A stretch of 64,000 nucleotides of DNA from Gigaspora margarita (GCA_009809945.1 WTPW01000688.1:128703-192702); one strand, 5' to 3'; shown: positions 20,387-32,320, numbered from the stretch's first letter. Numbers and translations: made by a program. The notes: generated by a model not told the origin, from the sequence alone.

Positions 20387-21800
20387 ATGAATTACAATTT
20401 ACAAAGACAAACTGATAGAAGTGATCATTATCTATTACATCAAAACTTAAAGAAAGAATTTTGCAATTCTTGTTACCCCTTACCTACAAAGACATCCTGT
20501 ATGTTTAAACAGTTTTCATCTTGGTTTTTCACTACCTGTTCTGTTCATTCATATATAGAAAAAATGTATCAGCATTTTATAGAATTAGAAATCAAATATC
20601 AATAGGCACAATTGATACAGTATTGTAATATTGTAGTTCAACTAATCTTTAGTATTAAATTTCAATACCCACTAGAAAATTTATTGAATTTAGTGAAAGT
20701 TATCACTCTTATAGCATCACACATCCAGTGTTTTCAGATAAACCCAGTCACTTATATCTCTAGTTTTCAATTATTGACTTCTAAAATGACTATCTCTAAC
20801 AACGATATTTTAAATTACTTTAAGAACTATGCTAAAGATTCGATTATTCTACGAGTAGACCCGTTTACTAGTAATTACTCCCAAAATCCTTCATATAGTT
20901 AGAAAGATTTGAGAAATCACTGCCACCAATAACTGAAGCTAAAAAGAAGATAACTGTTATTTCTGCCTTTTTATAGGACAATACGGATGAATAGCAAGCT
21001 GAATAGGACCCCGAAATATACATAGATAGGTCAGGTATGAGTTTGCTTATTTTTGAGGTTTTTTATGCAGATCTTTTCCATTTATAGTAATTTTTTTGCT
21101 TATTTTTGAAGTTTTTTCTACAGATCTTTCCTTTTTCAGTAACCCTATAATTAACCTGACCTATCTATGTATATTTCGGGGTCCTAGCTGAATTCTTTAA
21201 GAAAAACACATTTACCAATTGATCAAACCAATTAGGAAGGGTTGGTTGATGGGTTCAAAAAGAGATTTTGTACTATATATTGGCAAAATTAATAGCTACA
21301 GGAGTTAGATAGTTTGAAACAACAAATCGGTGAGCCTATTGATACCTACTATAGTAAATTCAACCAGCTAGTTAAACAAGTGAAACTGAGAATGAAGTTA
21401 TAGGGCGAACAGGTTTTATACTACTTTAAAAAGGGCTACGCCCAGAAATTTTATCTGTTTTTCTATTATATAACCCCACTATCTTAGAAGATATGCTCAA
21501 ATTTGCCCAAATCTATGAGCAGAGTATGAACTTTGCTAATGACGCTATACCAAATCGGTCTATTGCATCTAGAAACTATGAAAAGAAATCGAGCAACTTA
21601 CTAAACAAATACAACAAATAAGTCTAAATTATGCTATCATTGCATCAGCGTTAGTAGCTTAAATGGAAAAAAACTTACTTCAAGTATCAGCCTCGAAATC
21701 AAGTAGCAGGCCAAAAGAATTTAACTACTATAAGTATAAAGAATGGAGCACATTGCAAAAAATTGCCTATCAGAAAAAGTGTGAACACTTGAACCACAAT
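20387..21800 (+). pseudogene. gag remnant of the gypsy element
   Basis: Broken frames: 72 residues at 20387-20605, 96 at 20612-20902, then an unlisted frame over about 21250-21540. The last contains L-D-S-L-K-Q-Q-I-G-E-P-I-D-T-Y-Y-S-K-F-N-Q-L, a typical retrotransposon-gag core (capsid-like domain). Basic, Lys/Gln-rich residues follow to about 21800, where the nucleocapsid would be, but no intact CCHC zinc knuckle is visible. A hAT-like MITE (21005-21185) interrupts it. Gag would form the particle that packages element RNA. Confidence 0.7.
21005..21185. mobile_element. hAT-like MITE with 32-bp perfect TIRs inside gag
   Basis: The ends AGGACCCCGAAATATACATA and its complement match perfectly for about 32 bases, and AGCTGAAT (20997-21004 and 21186-21193) is an exact 8-bp target duplication. 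The 181-bp interior has two direct GCTTATTTTTGARGTTTTTT blocks. It looks young because the TIRs are identical. Confidence 0.9.
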
Positions 21801-22084
21801 ATAAGTTAGTAAAGCAATTAAATAAGAAAAAGTGCAAAATAAAAATATTAATTTAGCTACAGTAAAAAGTAGTAAAGAAGATAAAGTGTATATTATATAT
21901 TCTCAACTATATACTACAGATCAGAAGAGAGTAAGAGGCAAACAGAAGCAAAGCAAGTTCCATAAGGAAGAAGCTTTGCGAAAGAAGGTTAAAATACAAG
22001 AACAAGAAAAAAGTGTATTTATGAAGGCTAAGAAAATAATCGACCCCAAGTCTAAAAGAATTTTAAAGAAATACCTCCTATCAG

Positions 22085-22729
22085 TGGTCAATAAATTTTT
22101 TTTTTTTTTTTTTTTTTGTTTTACAACCGAGATCTTGTCTTGATTCTTTATTAAGTTATTAAAGACGTAATATTTGTTACATGAATGAGGATACAACTAG
22201 CCACACATGCACTTTTGGTGCCTAATTTAAGTGGTCCGCCCAAAGGTTCCACACTAGCTACCATACCTACAACCCAACTACAGAAGTTGTCTATTTAAAC
22301 CCTCTGGTTCACGGTCCTCCTATTACTACCCGACTCACTACATATATATGTAGATATTTGTGGGGCCCCAACTCGTTCAAGAATGTTCGACTCGGACTAC
22401 TTTATCCGCGGCCTAGAGTTGGCTAGGTAGGACGTAAGTCTTCTTGTCCAGTTTTAACCCCGACTTTCTGTACCCACTTAACCGCAACTGGCCAAGGTCC
22501 GTCGGAAAATGCCGCCAGGAGTTCATGACATGATCTTCACTACGTCTCGTGACTTCGGTTACCCAAATCGTCGATCCAAACCAACAAGTTCTGCCCTGCA
22601 AAGTTTGTTACACCAATTATTAAAATTCGCATTCGCCGTCCACAGGACTTGAACCGGCAATCTTTCAATTTGTAACCTTGGAGCATAACCGCTATGCTAT
22701 CGGACCCGAGGTCTGGTCAATAAATTTTT
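22085..22729 (-). repeat. 16-bp target duplication pair around SINE 1
   Basis: TGGTCAATAAATTTTT occurs at 22085-22100 and 22714-22729, exactly flanking the SINE body. Removing the body and one copy would rejoin the gag-pol reading frame, which confirms the boundaries. Confidence 0.9.
22101..22713 (-). mobile_element. SINE 1: tRNA-derived retroposon in the gypsy element
   Basis: On the minus strand the 5' end (22713 downward) reads as a tRNA-like head: CGGGTCCGATAGCATAGC...GGTTATGC holds a box-A-like block, and GCCGGTTCAAGTCCTG is a clear RNA polymerase III box B. A body of about 400 bases follows, then a tail module (22121-22305), then the poly(A) tail seen as a T-run at 22097-22118. Head and first body half match SINE 3 (50891-51430); the tail module matches SINE 2 (48493-49467). 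The body is clearly less AT-rich than its surroundings. The 62-residue ORF at 22413-22601 is not a gene. Confidence 0.85.
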
Positions 22730-23300
22730 GCTGTATGATATATCAAAAGATCTATTAAACACTAGAGAACAAGCCACGTATGGTCAGTTATTGCAATATC
22801 CCAACTAAAAACATAACTTGGCCAAAGCGTTACAAAGAAAGAAAGCTTCCAATACAGAAGCTAATCATATAAAAGCTAATACACTCCAGAAAACAGTCAC
22901 TATACATTGTTACATACGTATCCAAGGAATGCTAGTAGTTGGCATCTTAGACTCGGGCACTAAAGTAAGTATCGTTACTAGAAAATTGATGGAAAGTTAG
23001 GGTTAAAAGTGGATAAAGTTTCTAAAACTACAGTTATTACAGCTAATAGTAATAGAGTTAAAGCTCTCAGAATCATTAGCAGTATAAAAATTACTCTGCA
23101 GAATATTATACTGATTGATCTACAGGTAATTGAATCACAAGAAGAAATTACTATTGGGCACAGATTGGTTTGACAAGTTATATACAAGGTTGGATTTTAA
23201 AAAAACACCCTGAATATTTGGTATTTAGATAAAGGAAGTGACAAAAATCAGGTGATTTTTAGAGGGGGAGAAGAGCAAAAAATGTTGAAATTATATATAG
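22730..23300 (+). pseudogene. Aspartic protease remnant of the gypsy element
   Basis: A 60-residue frame (22818-23000) ends with V-V-G-I-L-D-S-G-T-K-V-S-I-V, the retropepsin active site as a D-S-G variant (codons at 22950-22958). The frame shifts near 22995 and continues through a second-strand segment with I-E-S-Q-E-E-I-T-I-G, ending near a short D-W-F-like block before the RT module. Protease would process Gag-Pol. It is dead through frameshifts and stops. Confidence 0.7.
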
Positions 23301-23302
23301 GA

Positions 23303-23388
23303 ATCTGACCAAATTTATATTAAGAAGGAGGAAGGGGAGTAGGCCTCTAATAAAAAATAATCAGGTGTTAATAACACGGCTCTAAGCA
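23303..23388. repeat. Short dispersed repeat, copy 2, inserted between protease and RT
   Basis: Matches 275-353 and is absent from the expected gypsy reading frame. The frame reads ...K-M-L-K-L-Y-I-G-I before it and V-M-V-N-A-N-Y-V after it. No certain target duplication. Confidence 0.5.
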
Positions 23389-23399
23389 AGTAATGGTCA

Positions 23400-25330
23400 A
23401 CGCCAATTATGTTAGTAATAAAAGCTTGCCGCAGGAGTTGGAAGAATTTACTGATAAAAAAAACTAGATTGATGAGTTGGAAAATAATGATGAAATACAG
23501 AAAGTCTTCTTATCTGATAATACATCCTTCAAAAAAGATGACTTGTTTTATAATCCATGGTCAGACAATAATCCTGCTGCTTACTTAGCCGATTCCTGTG
23601 AGGGGTTATTTAATATTACTGAAAGCTTGGAAAAGAAACAAAGTAAATAGGCTAAAAGCTTGTTACGTGAAAATGCTCATGTTTTTGCAGAAAAAATAAG
23701 TAAAGATAAGCAGATAGTAGGGTTAGGACAAACCAATCTAGTATGCTATGAAATTAATACAGAGGATGCCAGACCGATTGGTCAACATCAAAAAGAAATC
23801 CTTGTTATGAAAGAACAAAGAAATATTTTTGAGTTGAAGAGTCCTTGGACTTCATCTGTGGTTCTCATGCTCAAGAAAAATAGAAAAAAATAGATCTGTA
23901 TAGATTACTGCAAGCTAAATACGGTTACAGTAAAGGATGTATACCCTTGCCAAACATTAATGAAATTTTATCAGAATTCGAGGGTGCACATTGGTTTTTC
24001 AGTCTTGATCTCACAAGTGGCTATTGGCAAATTGCAGTTAGAGAAGAGAACAAAAAGAAAACTGCATTTATAACTAAGTTCAGAACTTATACATTTAATG
24101 TTCTGCCATTCAGCTTGTGTAATGCCCCATCAACATTCCAATAGCTAATAAATCGCATGTTGGAACCATGTATTGGCAAATTTTTGGTTGTATATCTTGA
24201 TGATATTACTATTTATTCTAGAATATTTACTAATCATATTGTACACCTGTGACAAGTTTTTAGGAAGATTGAGGAAGCAAACCTAAAATTAAATTTTGAA
24301 AAATGTTCATTCTTTTGTAATGAAATTAAATTTTTAGGACATGCGATCAACAAAGATGGGATCATGCCAGATGAAGAAAAAGTGGAGAAAATAAGAAACT
24401 TCCCTATATCAACTATAGTTAAAATGGTATGAGTCTTCTTAGATCTTGTATTATACTACCAGAAGTTTATTACAGTCAAGCCTCTATAAATACAACGTGT
24501 ACAGACAAGTCTACAACATGCATTTAGGGAGGTATTGCATTTAGAAAGAGCCAATTAAATTGCAGCTTTAAAAATTAGATTATCAAGTTTGTATAACTTA
24601 CTAAAAACTGTATAACCTACCTTAAATACTAAAATTTGATTGGCTACGTGCATTTAGGGAGGTAGCATAATATAGAAAATTATTTGAACAGACATGCATT
24701 TACAGAAATAGAACGTGCATTTAGCACTAATAATTTTTTACAGACAAGACAAAATCGTGCATTTAGGGAGGTATTGCATTTATAGAGATTGTATTTATGG
24801 AGGTCTGACTGTAAAGGCTTCTCAAAGATTGCAAAGCCTCTAAATCAGCTATTACAAAAGGATAAGCTGTATAGATGAACTCAGAAACAAAATGAAGCAT
24901 TCAAACCCCTTAAAAATTTCCTAATAATAGCCACAATTTTGCAGTACCCAAATTTTGAGTAACTATTTTAAGTGCATATAGATGCCTTAATATCTGGGCT
25001 AAGTGCTATCCTTGCACAACTAGATGATAACAAGAAAGAATACATGGTGGCATATGCTAGTTGAAGCCTGAATAAAAATAAAAAAATTTACTCTGTACCG
25101 GAGTTAGAGTATCTCACAGTTATTTGGGCCATGGAGTATTTTCATTAGTATTTAGAAACCAACTCTTTCTTTTTAATCACTAATCACTATGCCTTCCAGT
25201 GGTTTCATACTTCTGAATTGAAGGAAAAATAAGCACGATTGATTTTATGGCTCGAGTATACAACTTTATAGTGATAGATCAGCCTGGCTAAAAACATAAT
25301 AATGCTGATGCATTGTCCTAGTTATTCAAA
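23400..25330 (+). pseudogene. Reverse transcriptase and RNase H remnant of the gypsy element
   Basis: Frames at 23660-23893 and 23947-24144 carry the fingers/palm of a gypsy RT: R-P-I-G-Q-H-Q-K-E, S-P-W-T-S-S-V-V-L-M, F-S-L-D-L-T-S-G-Y-W-Q-I and T-A-F-I-T-K...N-V-L-P-F-S-L-C-N-A-P-S-T-F-Q. The catalytic Y-L-D-D is coded at 24193-24204. A pogo-like MITE (24473-24811) splits the connection region. RNase H follows at about 24960-25210, with V-H-I-D-A-L...G-L-S-A-I-L-A-Q and Y-S-V-P-E-L-E-Y-L-T-V-I-W-A-M. The first RNase H Asp is present in H-I-D-A. At least six in-frame stops, most of them TAG or TAA, make it non-functional. Confidence 0.85.
24473..24811. mobile_element. Pogo-like MITE, family B, copy 1, in gypsy pol
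   Basis: The ends CAGTCAAGCCTCTATAAATA and CAGTCAGACCTCCATAAATA (complement) are flanked by TA (24471-24472 and 24812-24813). The 339-bp interior carries several GTGCATTTAGGGAGGTATTG blocks. Related copies are at 43333-43643 and 47481-47821. Confidence 0.9.
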
Positions 25331-26129
25331 GAAGAAGTCAGTCTTGTATATATAGTAGATAAATACGAGAAAATATTAGTAGAATGTCAAGACTATGGTA
25401 AAATATGTAGAGTAGTGAAAGAAATATTATAGTATAACTTATCAGAAGCAACTGTATATAGAATATACCCTATAGTCAAATCGACTTCTTCTTCAAAGGA
25501 ATTCAATACGATAGCTAATATTGTACCTAGTATTATATAGAACATATTAGTAGTCAGCTTAATAAAATAACAAAAAAAAACATTGGCCATGAGACTAGAA
25601 GGGCCCAAATGCACAATGTTGGTATGGTAATAAATTATACTCACTTGAGGATAATTGTACCAAATGCAAACTTGACTTAAAAATTGTGGATAATCCTCAA
25701 ATAGTATCCTATTGAAGAGATAGCCAAAAGCTATTGGTCTATACTGGATAATGAGAAACCTGAAGTATCAATTCAAAAAGTACTACCTGATATGGGTTAA
25801 GAGAGTATAGATAATAACAAGCCCTCCAAAATATACATAAAATTAGATGATTTGATTAGCCAAACCGAAACACTGTTAGTGGAAGAGAATAATATAGTAA
25901 CCAAACCTTGGTGGTAACAACCTCTAGAGACCCCTACTGAAGAATACTATCAAGAGTTTAATAATTTTAAGAACACTTATCTTTGTAATTCAGTATGGTA
26001 GAAGGCGCTGAATCCCATTCAATACTACTAAATTGTACTATTCTCAAATGACGAAAAACCTTGCAAGTCGGTCACTACTACCATACCTAGATAACAACAA
26101 AGAAAATCATTTAAACTCTAGAAACACAA

Positions 26130-29100
26130 AAAAAAAATGGCTACAGGTAAATATACCCAAATCAAAGATTTTCTAGAGAAAGACGGATACCCATTACAAT
26201 TTAACAACTATCAAAAGAAACAATTAGAAGCCCAAGGCAAGTTTTTCATAGTATATAACTACCTATTATATAAAAGAAATTGAAGGAAGAAAACACGAAA
26301 TCAACTACTACGTGTAATACCATAGCATGAAGTAGAGGCGATACTCTATATATCCCATGATTACCTCTTAATGCTTATATAGAAATAGAAAAAATGTTTG
26401 AAAAGATCTGTAATATGTATTATTGGCCTTAAATGTACAACTAAATAAGGAAATATGTACAAACCCTGTAATTAACATAAGTGAATTATATATACGTAAT
26501 CTTACGTAAAATATTATGGCCCGTAATATAACAAATATTTTGAATTTATAGCGCAATATTGCGAAATAGACCAAATAAAAAAAATGCAAATCACCTCCCC
26601 CTTCAGGGGTTGCAGCAGGCAATAATTTGCATATTGTGTGATGTTTTCGCATTGTTTTGCAAATTTTTGAAATTTTTAAAAAATAAATAAATGATATACA
26701 TATTTACATAATCATGTTTTTTTACAGGTTTTTACAATAATTCACAAGGTTTTATATAAAATTTTATATTTTTTTATTATTATTATACATTATATTTTAT
26801 ATTTATTAATATATATTTTTAATTAATATTACAGTATTATTTTTATATTATTACAAATATTTTAAACTACTTTCGCACTTCGTCATATATAATTCTATTA
26901 TTATACAAAAAACTAGCCCTACACACATATTTTTGCTCACACCCCACAGTTAGCTATTATCTTCACTTCTTTGTTTTCTATCGTCTTCGCTTTTGCTATT
27001 TCTTTTATTTTGGCTATAACCTTCACTTTGCTTTTTTTTCTAAATAATTCCTAATCTTTGTTTCTTTGTTTTCTATCATCTTCGCTTTTGCTATTTCTTT
27101 TGTTTTGTCTATAACTTTTGTTTCGCTTTTTTTTTCTAAATAATTCCTAAAAATAGTAAAGTAAAAAAAAATAAAAAAAAACATTTCTTATAAGTGTTGA
27201 TGTTCTTGCAAATTGTCAGAGAAATCTAGTTTGTTCTTGCAAAGTGCCAGAGAAGTTAAGCTAGTTTTCTTGTAAAGTGCCAGAAAAGTCGCAAAGTATC
27301 AAAGAAGTCGAAAATAAATAAATTAAATTAAAAATTAAAAAAATAAGTAAAAAAAAAAACAAAACGAAAAAAACAAAAAAATGTAAGCAAGCTAATAAAA
27401 AAATAATAAACAAAGCCCCAAATCTTCATTTCTCTGAAGTAAGAATCGTGTTTTTGCGCATTCAGAAATTGTGAAAGCTAGGTTAATGTTCTTGCAAAAT
27501 GCCAAAAAAGTCATGAAGTGCCAAAAAAGTCTGAGTTGGTTTTTCTTGCAAAGTGCTAGGAAGTAAGAGTTCTTTTCTTCCAAAGTGCCGAAATAAAATA
27601 AATTAATAAAACAAATTAAAAAAAAAAAAAAAAAAACAAAAACAAAATATGTCAAACGAAAAAATAAATAAAGTCCTAACTAAACCTTTATTTCTTTAAA
27701 GAAGCGTTTTTGGAAATGCTAGAGAAATTAGTTGTATTCTTGCAAAGTGTAAGTTATTTGGGTTGGCTTGCGCAAGGTTTTGAATAGTTGTTTGTCTTCT
27801 TGTAAAGTGCCAAAATAAAAATAAAATAAAAAATAAATAAATAAATAAAAATAAAAAAAACAAAATGAAAACAAAAAAAAATGAAATGAAAACAAAAACG
27901 AAACGAAAGCAAAAAGCAAAAAAAAAAACAAAATAGAAGATCTAATTATAAACAAAAGATCTAATCTGATTTTGTAGTACAGAATTTGAACTTCATCGAA
28001 CTATTTCAAAAAATTAGTCCAACGCAATCCAGGTTACAGATTGGGTTGGTTTGCACAAGGTTTCAAAAATTGTTTGTTTTCTTGCAAAGGTGTTCTTGTA
28101 AAGTGCCAAATAAAAATAAAATAAAAAATAAATAAAATAAAAACAAAAAAAATAAAATAAAAACAAAGAAATGAAACGAAAACAAAAAAGCGAATCTGAT
28201 CTTGTAGTACAGAATTTGAACTATTTCGAATAATTAGTCCAATGTGTGATCTAGGTTACACTAATCTACTGATCCTAGCTTGGTTTAAAGAGGATCGAAA
28301 TATTTCGTTATAATTTTTGAAATTTCTTACGAAATATACTGACATTTGATATTTCAAAATATTTCNTTATATATTACGAAATATTCTGCTTATATTACGG
28401 TTCGTAAGATTTTACATAAGATTATGCTATTATAAATTTGCTGATAAATGTCAATATAGAGGAAATATAGAACATATGGCCCACTACAACTAATACTTGT
28501 CGAAGCCCCATTTTATAAAATCAGCATAGATTTTGTAGGTCTATTACCTATAACTACAAATAGAAATAGATATATAATTGTGTCCATCAATTATATGACA
28601 AAATGGCCTGAAGCCAAAGCAGTACCAATAGCAGATATACAAGAAACTACTTACTTTATATTCAATGAGATTGTTTGCCAACATGGATGTCCTACCTATA
28701 TGATATCAGATCGTGAACTTTATTTCAACAATGAATTATAAGATTTCTGATGAACAACTTTAAAATTAAACATCTAATGCTCATACTCTATCACCCACAG
28801 ACCAATGGGTTGGTCGAAAAATATAACTGTACCCTATGCGAAGTCCTAGCGAAATTGACCAAATAAGAGCAAGAGTGGGACACATTAATATCTTTAGTAT
28901 TATATGCCTATCAGACTAGTAAACAAGCAACAACCAAGTTTACTCCTTTTTATTTAACATATAGAAAAAAAGCTCGTTTTTTGAACTTTAGAGAAACAAT
29001 GATATAAACAAAAATATGATGGATCGATTAACTGTATTCATCAAAGAACTACCTACTCATAGAGAAGTGGCAAAGGAAAATTGTCACTATGCCCAGAAGA

Positions 29101-29353
29101 GACAAAAGTTCTACTAGAACTAAAAACTAAAGAAAGTTCAAAGAATATTCCAGAAAAGAGATAAAGTTCTACTGTTTAATGCCATTCAAGTTGGAAGGTA
29201 TACCGGCAAATTTCTACTACAGTGGCTTGGTCCATTTATTATATATACCTGTGTCATACAAGATATGTACAAATTATATACACTAGATCATCAGAACTTA
29301 GATGTACCACAAAATGCTTTGTTACTTAAAAAGTATTATGACCGAAATGGGTA
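26130..29353 (+). pseudogene. Integrase remnant of the gypsy element, split by a 2-kb insertion
   Basis: The N-terminal zinc-finger part lies at about 26200-26470 (Y-I-S-H-D-Y, then K-Y-V-Q-T). It is cut by the insertion at about 26480-28443 and resumes at 28444 with D-K-C-Q-Y-R-G-N, the second Cys half. The catalytic core follows at 28480-28950: I-S-I-D-F-V-G-L-L-P-I, then T-K-W-P-E-A-K-A-V-P, then Q-H-G-C-P-T-Y-M-I-S-D-R, then P-T-D/H-R-P-M-G-L-V-E-like residues in shifted frames. The C-terminal part ends about 29353 (L-D-V-P-Q-N-A-L-L-L-K-K-Y-Y). The insertion sits between the two halves of the zinc finger. Integrase would insert the cDNA; this copy has many stops. Confidence 0.8.
26480..28443. 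mobile_element. 2-kb non-coding TIR element, copy 1 (inverted relative to 44183-46190)
   Basis: The ends GTGAATTATATATACGTAAT and CAGCAAATTTATAATAGCAT (right end complemented) share an inverted repeat of about 55 bases including GTAATCTTACGTAAAAT and CCGTAATATA. The interior is the reverse complement of 44183-46190 and has many copies of TTCTTGCAAAGTGCCAGAAA-type blocks separated by A-rich tracts. No transposase is encoded; the minus ORFs at 27392-27955 are repeat translations. The exact left edge (26468-26480) is uncertain, and TSD candidates are AT-only. Confidence 0.8.
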
Positions 29354-31473
29354 ATTATTGGCAAATTTTATATAAATATATATATTGATTACTAACCAAG
29401 TAAGATATATATCAATAATCAACACATCTGCCAGTTATTATTAATAGTGATAGTAATCAATATATATCTGGTTAATCAATATATATCTAATATGATATCA
29501 ATTCTGCAATTAATAATTATTATATTCATATAATCATGCTTTTTGCAAATTTTTAAATGTTTTATAGATTTTCGCAAGTTTTCACAAGTTTCTAAAATTT
29601 TTTTTATTTATTATTATTATATATTATATTTTAAATTAAATATACAATATTTGCAAGTTTTTGCAATTTAATATAAAATTTTATTTTATTTATTTATTAT
29701 TATTTAATATTTTAAATATTACATATTTTATTACATATTATAAAAAAATAACAAAAAAAAAATAAAATCAAAAAAAAAACAAAACTGAAAAAAATAACAA
29801 AAAAAATAAAAATGACTAATTTTGCACTTCATCACATATTTTCTTATTCTGCAGTTAGCTATTATTTCCTTTTTTTGGTTTAACTATTATATTCGCTTAT
29901 ATTCACTTATTTTCACTTATATTTGCTTATATTCACTACTTCTTGCAAAGTGCCAAAGAAGTTAGAATTGGTGTTCTTGTAAAGTGCCAGAAAAGCTAGA
30001 TTGTTTTCTTGCAAAGTTCCGAAGGAAGTAAAAATAAATAAAATAAAATTAAAAATAAGTAAAAAAAAAAGAAAACAAACAAAAAACAAAAATGTAAGCA
30101 AACTAAATAAAAAAAATAAATGAAGCCTCAAATCTCTATTTCTTTAAGTTCACATTCTTGCAATTTAGAAAATTGTCGAAGGTTTTCACAAAGTGCTAAA
30201 ATAAATAAAAAAAATAAAAATTAAAAAAATAAGTGAAAAGAAAACAAACAAAAAAATAAAATGTAAGCAAACTAAATAAAAAAATAAAAACCCAAATCTC
30301 CATTTCTTTGAAGTAGATTTCGTGACAATATTGCTGAAATCAAGTTGTATATATTCTTGCAAAGTGCCAGAAAAGTCTGGGTTTGCTTGCAAAGTGTCAA
30401 AAAAGTCTAGATTATTTTTCTCACGAATAAAATAAATTAATAAAAAAAAATAAAAAATAAAAAACAAAAACAAAAAGAACAAAAAATGTCAAAGAAAAAA
30501 AAAATAAAGCACCAACTAAATCTTTATTTCTTTAAAAAAGCATTCTTCGAAATTTAGAAATTGTTGGCGAAATCAGTTGTATGTTTATGCAATGTGTCAA
30601 AAGGCTGTACTGGTTTGTGCATAGTTTCAAAAAGTTGTTAGATTTCTTGCAAAATGCCAAAAATTAAAGAGGTATTTTTTGTAAAAATAAAATAAAAAAA
30701 ATTAAAAAATAATAAATAAAAGGAAAAAAATGAAAAAACAAAATGAAACTAAATGAAATTAAACAAAACTAAACGAAATGAAACAAAACCAAAAAAAAAC
30801 AAACTGAAAATGAAAAAAACAATGTAAAATTGATAGAAGATCTAAATTATAAACAAAAAAAAATAAACAAAGATCTAATTTGATCTTGTACTATGATCAT
30901 TGAAACATTTTGAAAGATTTTGAAAATATTAATCAAATGTGCCCTTGGTATAATCCAGGGTGCAAATCTACTGATCCAGCCTGATTTCTTAGTTCTAAAA
31001 TATTTCGAAACAATTCGAAATATNAAATATTAAAAAAAAAAACAAAAAAAAAAAGAGAGAAAAAAAAAGAGAAAAAGAAAAGAAGAGAAAAGAAAAGGAG
31101 AGAAGAAAAGGAAGAGAGAAGAAAAGGGAGAGAAAAAAAAGAGAAAGAAAAGAAATAAAGAGAAAGAGAAGTAAAAATAGTACAAAACATCTTTGTTTTT
31201 TTTTTTGAAGTTTTTTTTTTCCTAAGCCAGTTTTTTATTTTTATTTTTTTTACCTGGTGATTCAAAACACTATGTAATCATTAAAGATCTGTTAATTGTT
31301 ATATATTATTTCAAATAATTCTGATTATAATTGATTTATAGATATATAACTATTTAATATAGAAAATAATATAGATCGATTTAGATATATATTGATTTTT
31401 ATCCAATTAATCGATATAAAATGATTAAGTGTTATATATTGATCAATATCTATATATAAAATTTCCTAATAAT
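29354..31473. mobile_element. Related 2-kb TIR element, copy 3, between pol and the 3' LTR
   Basis: The ends ATTATTGGCAAATTTTATAT and ATTATTAGGAAATTTTATAT (complement) form an inverted repeat. The interior repeats the organisation of 26480-28443 in the same orientation: a GCACTTCATCACATATT block near 29825, CAGTTAGCTATTAT, then TTCTTGCAAAGTGCCA blocks near 29940, 30010, 30355, 30390 and 30645. Its terminal regions differ from those of copies 1 and 2, so it is a distinct subfamily or a recombinant. GA-rich tract at 31040-31160. The 110-residue ORF is an artefact. Confidence 0.65.
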
Positions 31474-31632
31474 GCTTATGAAATATTCTATTAGCATTAT
31501 GCAAGTGCATATGCATACTTGCACTAGTATGGTACCATACATGGAGTGTTTATGGTTGGTAATTGTTACTACCTGCTCCTCTCTACCCACATACACTCAA
31601 ACTTAATATTACTATTCACGGAGCTCATAATT

Positions 31633-31645
31633 AGCAGAGAAAGAA
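31633..31645 (+). promoter_or_regulatory. Polypurine tract of the gypsy element
   Basis: AGCAGAGAAAGAA lies directly before the 3' LTR, as expected for the plus-strand primer of an LTR retrotransposon. Confidence 0.6.
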
Positions 31646-31646
31646 T

Positions 31647-32320
31647 TGTTATATCGAATTTTATACTACAGTAAAGTCACCTGCTATACAGAGCACCAGT
31701 TCTGCCAAATCAAAGATCTGCAGCACTGACCCACAGAATGATTCAGAAACAATCATATGATGAGATGGACATTCATGTCTGCATAATTTATTAATCTGCA
31801 AGCCCCTAATTAAATTGATTAAATAATCCAAAATAAACCTGTGTAATATATCATTAAATATAGCAAGAGCTAGTGAATAGTTTGTTATATGTATTAAATT
31901 AATTAGTTAATTATTAGAAGTATCAAAAGACATGAATGCTAGTCTAGAATCAGAAGAATACTTTCCCCGAATCATGTATATAAGGCCTTCATTTTTGCTT
32001 GATTTTAACTTAGACTTCATTTAGATAGATTCAAACTCTCCAATCTCTAGATAGAAGATTGTATTAGTTTAGTTATAGTTATTATATTTAATAAAGTATA
32101 ACCGTGTCTTTATACACATTAAATTAAACACTTATCTGCAATTAATTGTATCATTATATATGTTTAGTTGTGCCTCTTTTGAACAAAGCCTTATAAATCC
32201 TCTTGATAAAATCGTATATCTGACACAACACTAACCTACCAAATTATTCAGTATATAGTTTGTAGAGTACAAACGAATTAGTCCTCTAAATTATAGAAGA
32301 GGTTAATTTTGGGTGTGACA
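31647..32320 (+). repeat. 3' LTR of the gypsy element
   Basis: Starts TGTTATATCGAATTTTATAC and ends GGGTGTGACA. Small indels against the 5' LTR, for example the missing ATTCACATGA-like stretch near 31680 and an extra AGAGG near 32300, with scattered mostly transition-type changes. Confidence 0.9.

Larger units (their letters stand above)
19657..32320 (+). mobile_element. Dead Ty3/gypsy LTR retrotransposon with nested insertions
   Basis: The two LTRs (679 and 674 bp) frame gag, protease, reverse transcriptase, RNase H and integrase remnants in the Ty3/gypsy order, all on the plus strand. Only part of the 12.66-kb span is native; the rest is later insertions at 21005-21185, 22101-22713, about 23303-23388, 24473-24811, about 26480-28443 and about 29354-31473. 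Every coding module has stops. Flanks ACTAG (before) and CTGGT (after) do not give an exact target duplication, perhaps because of mutation or recombination. LTR similarity above 90% by eye suggests moderate age. Confidence 0.9.

Noticed and set aside
22620..22713. A genuine tRNA gene on the minus strand
   Set aside because: Box B is good, but it is the head of a SINE with target duplications and a poly(A) tail, and the cloverleaf is not intact.
27392..31265. Several 70-110 residue minus-strand ORFs with G-T-L-Q-E motifs
   Set aside because: The motif is the translation of the CTTGCAAAGTGCC repeat of the 2-kb TIR elements in one of several frames.
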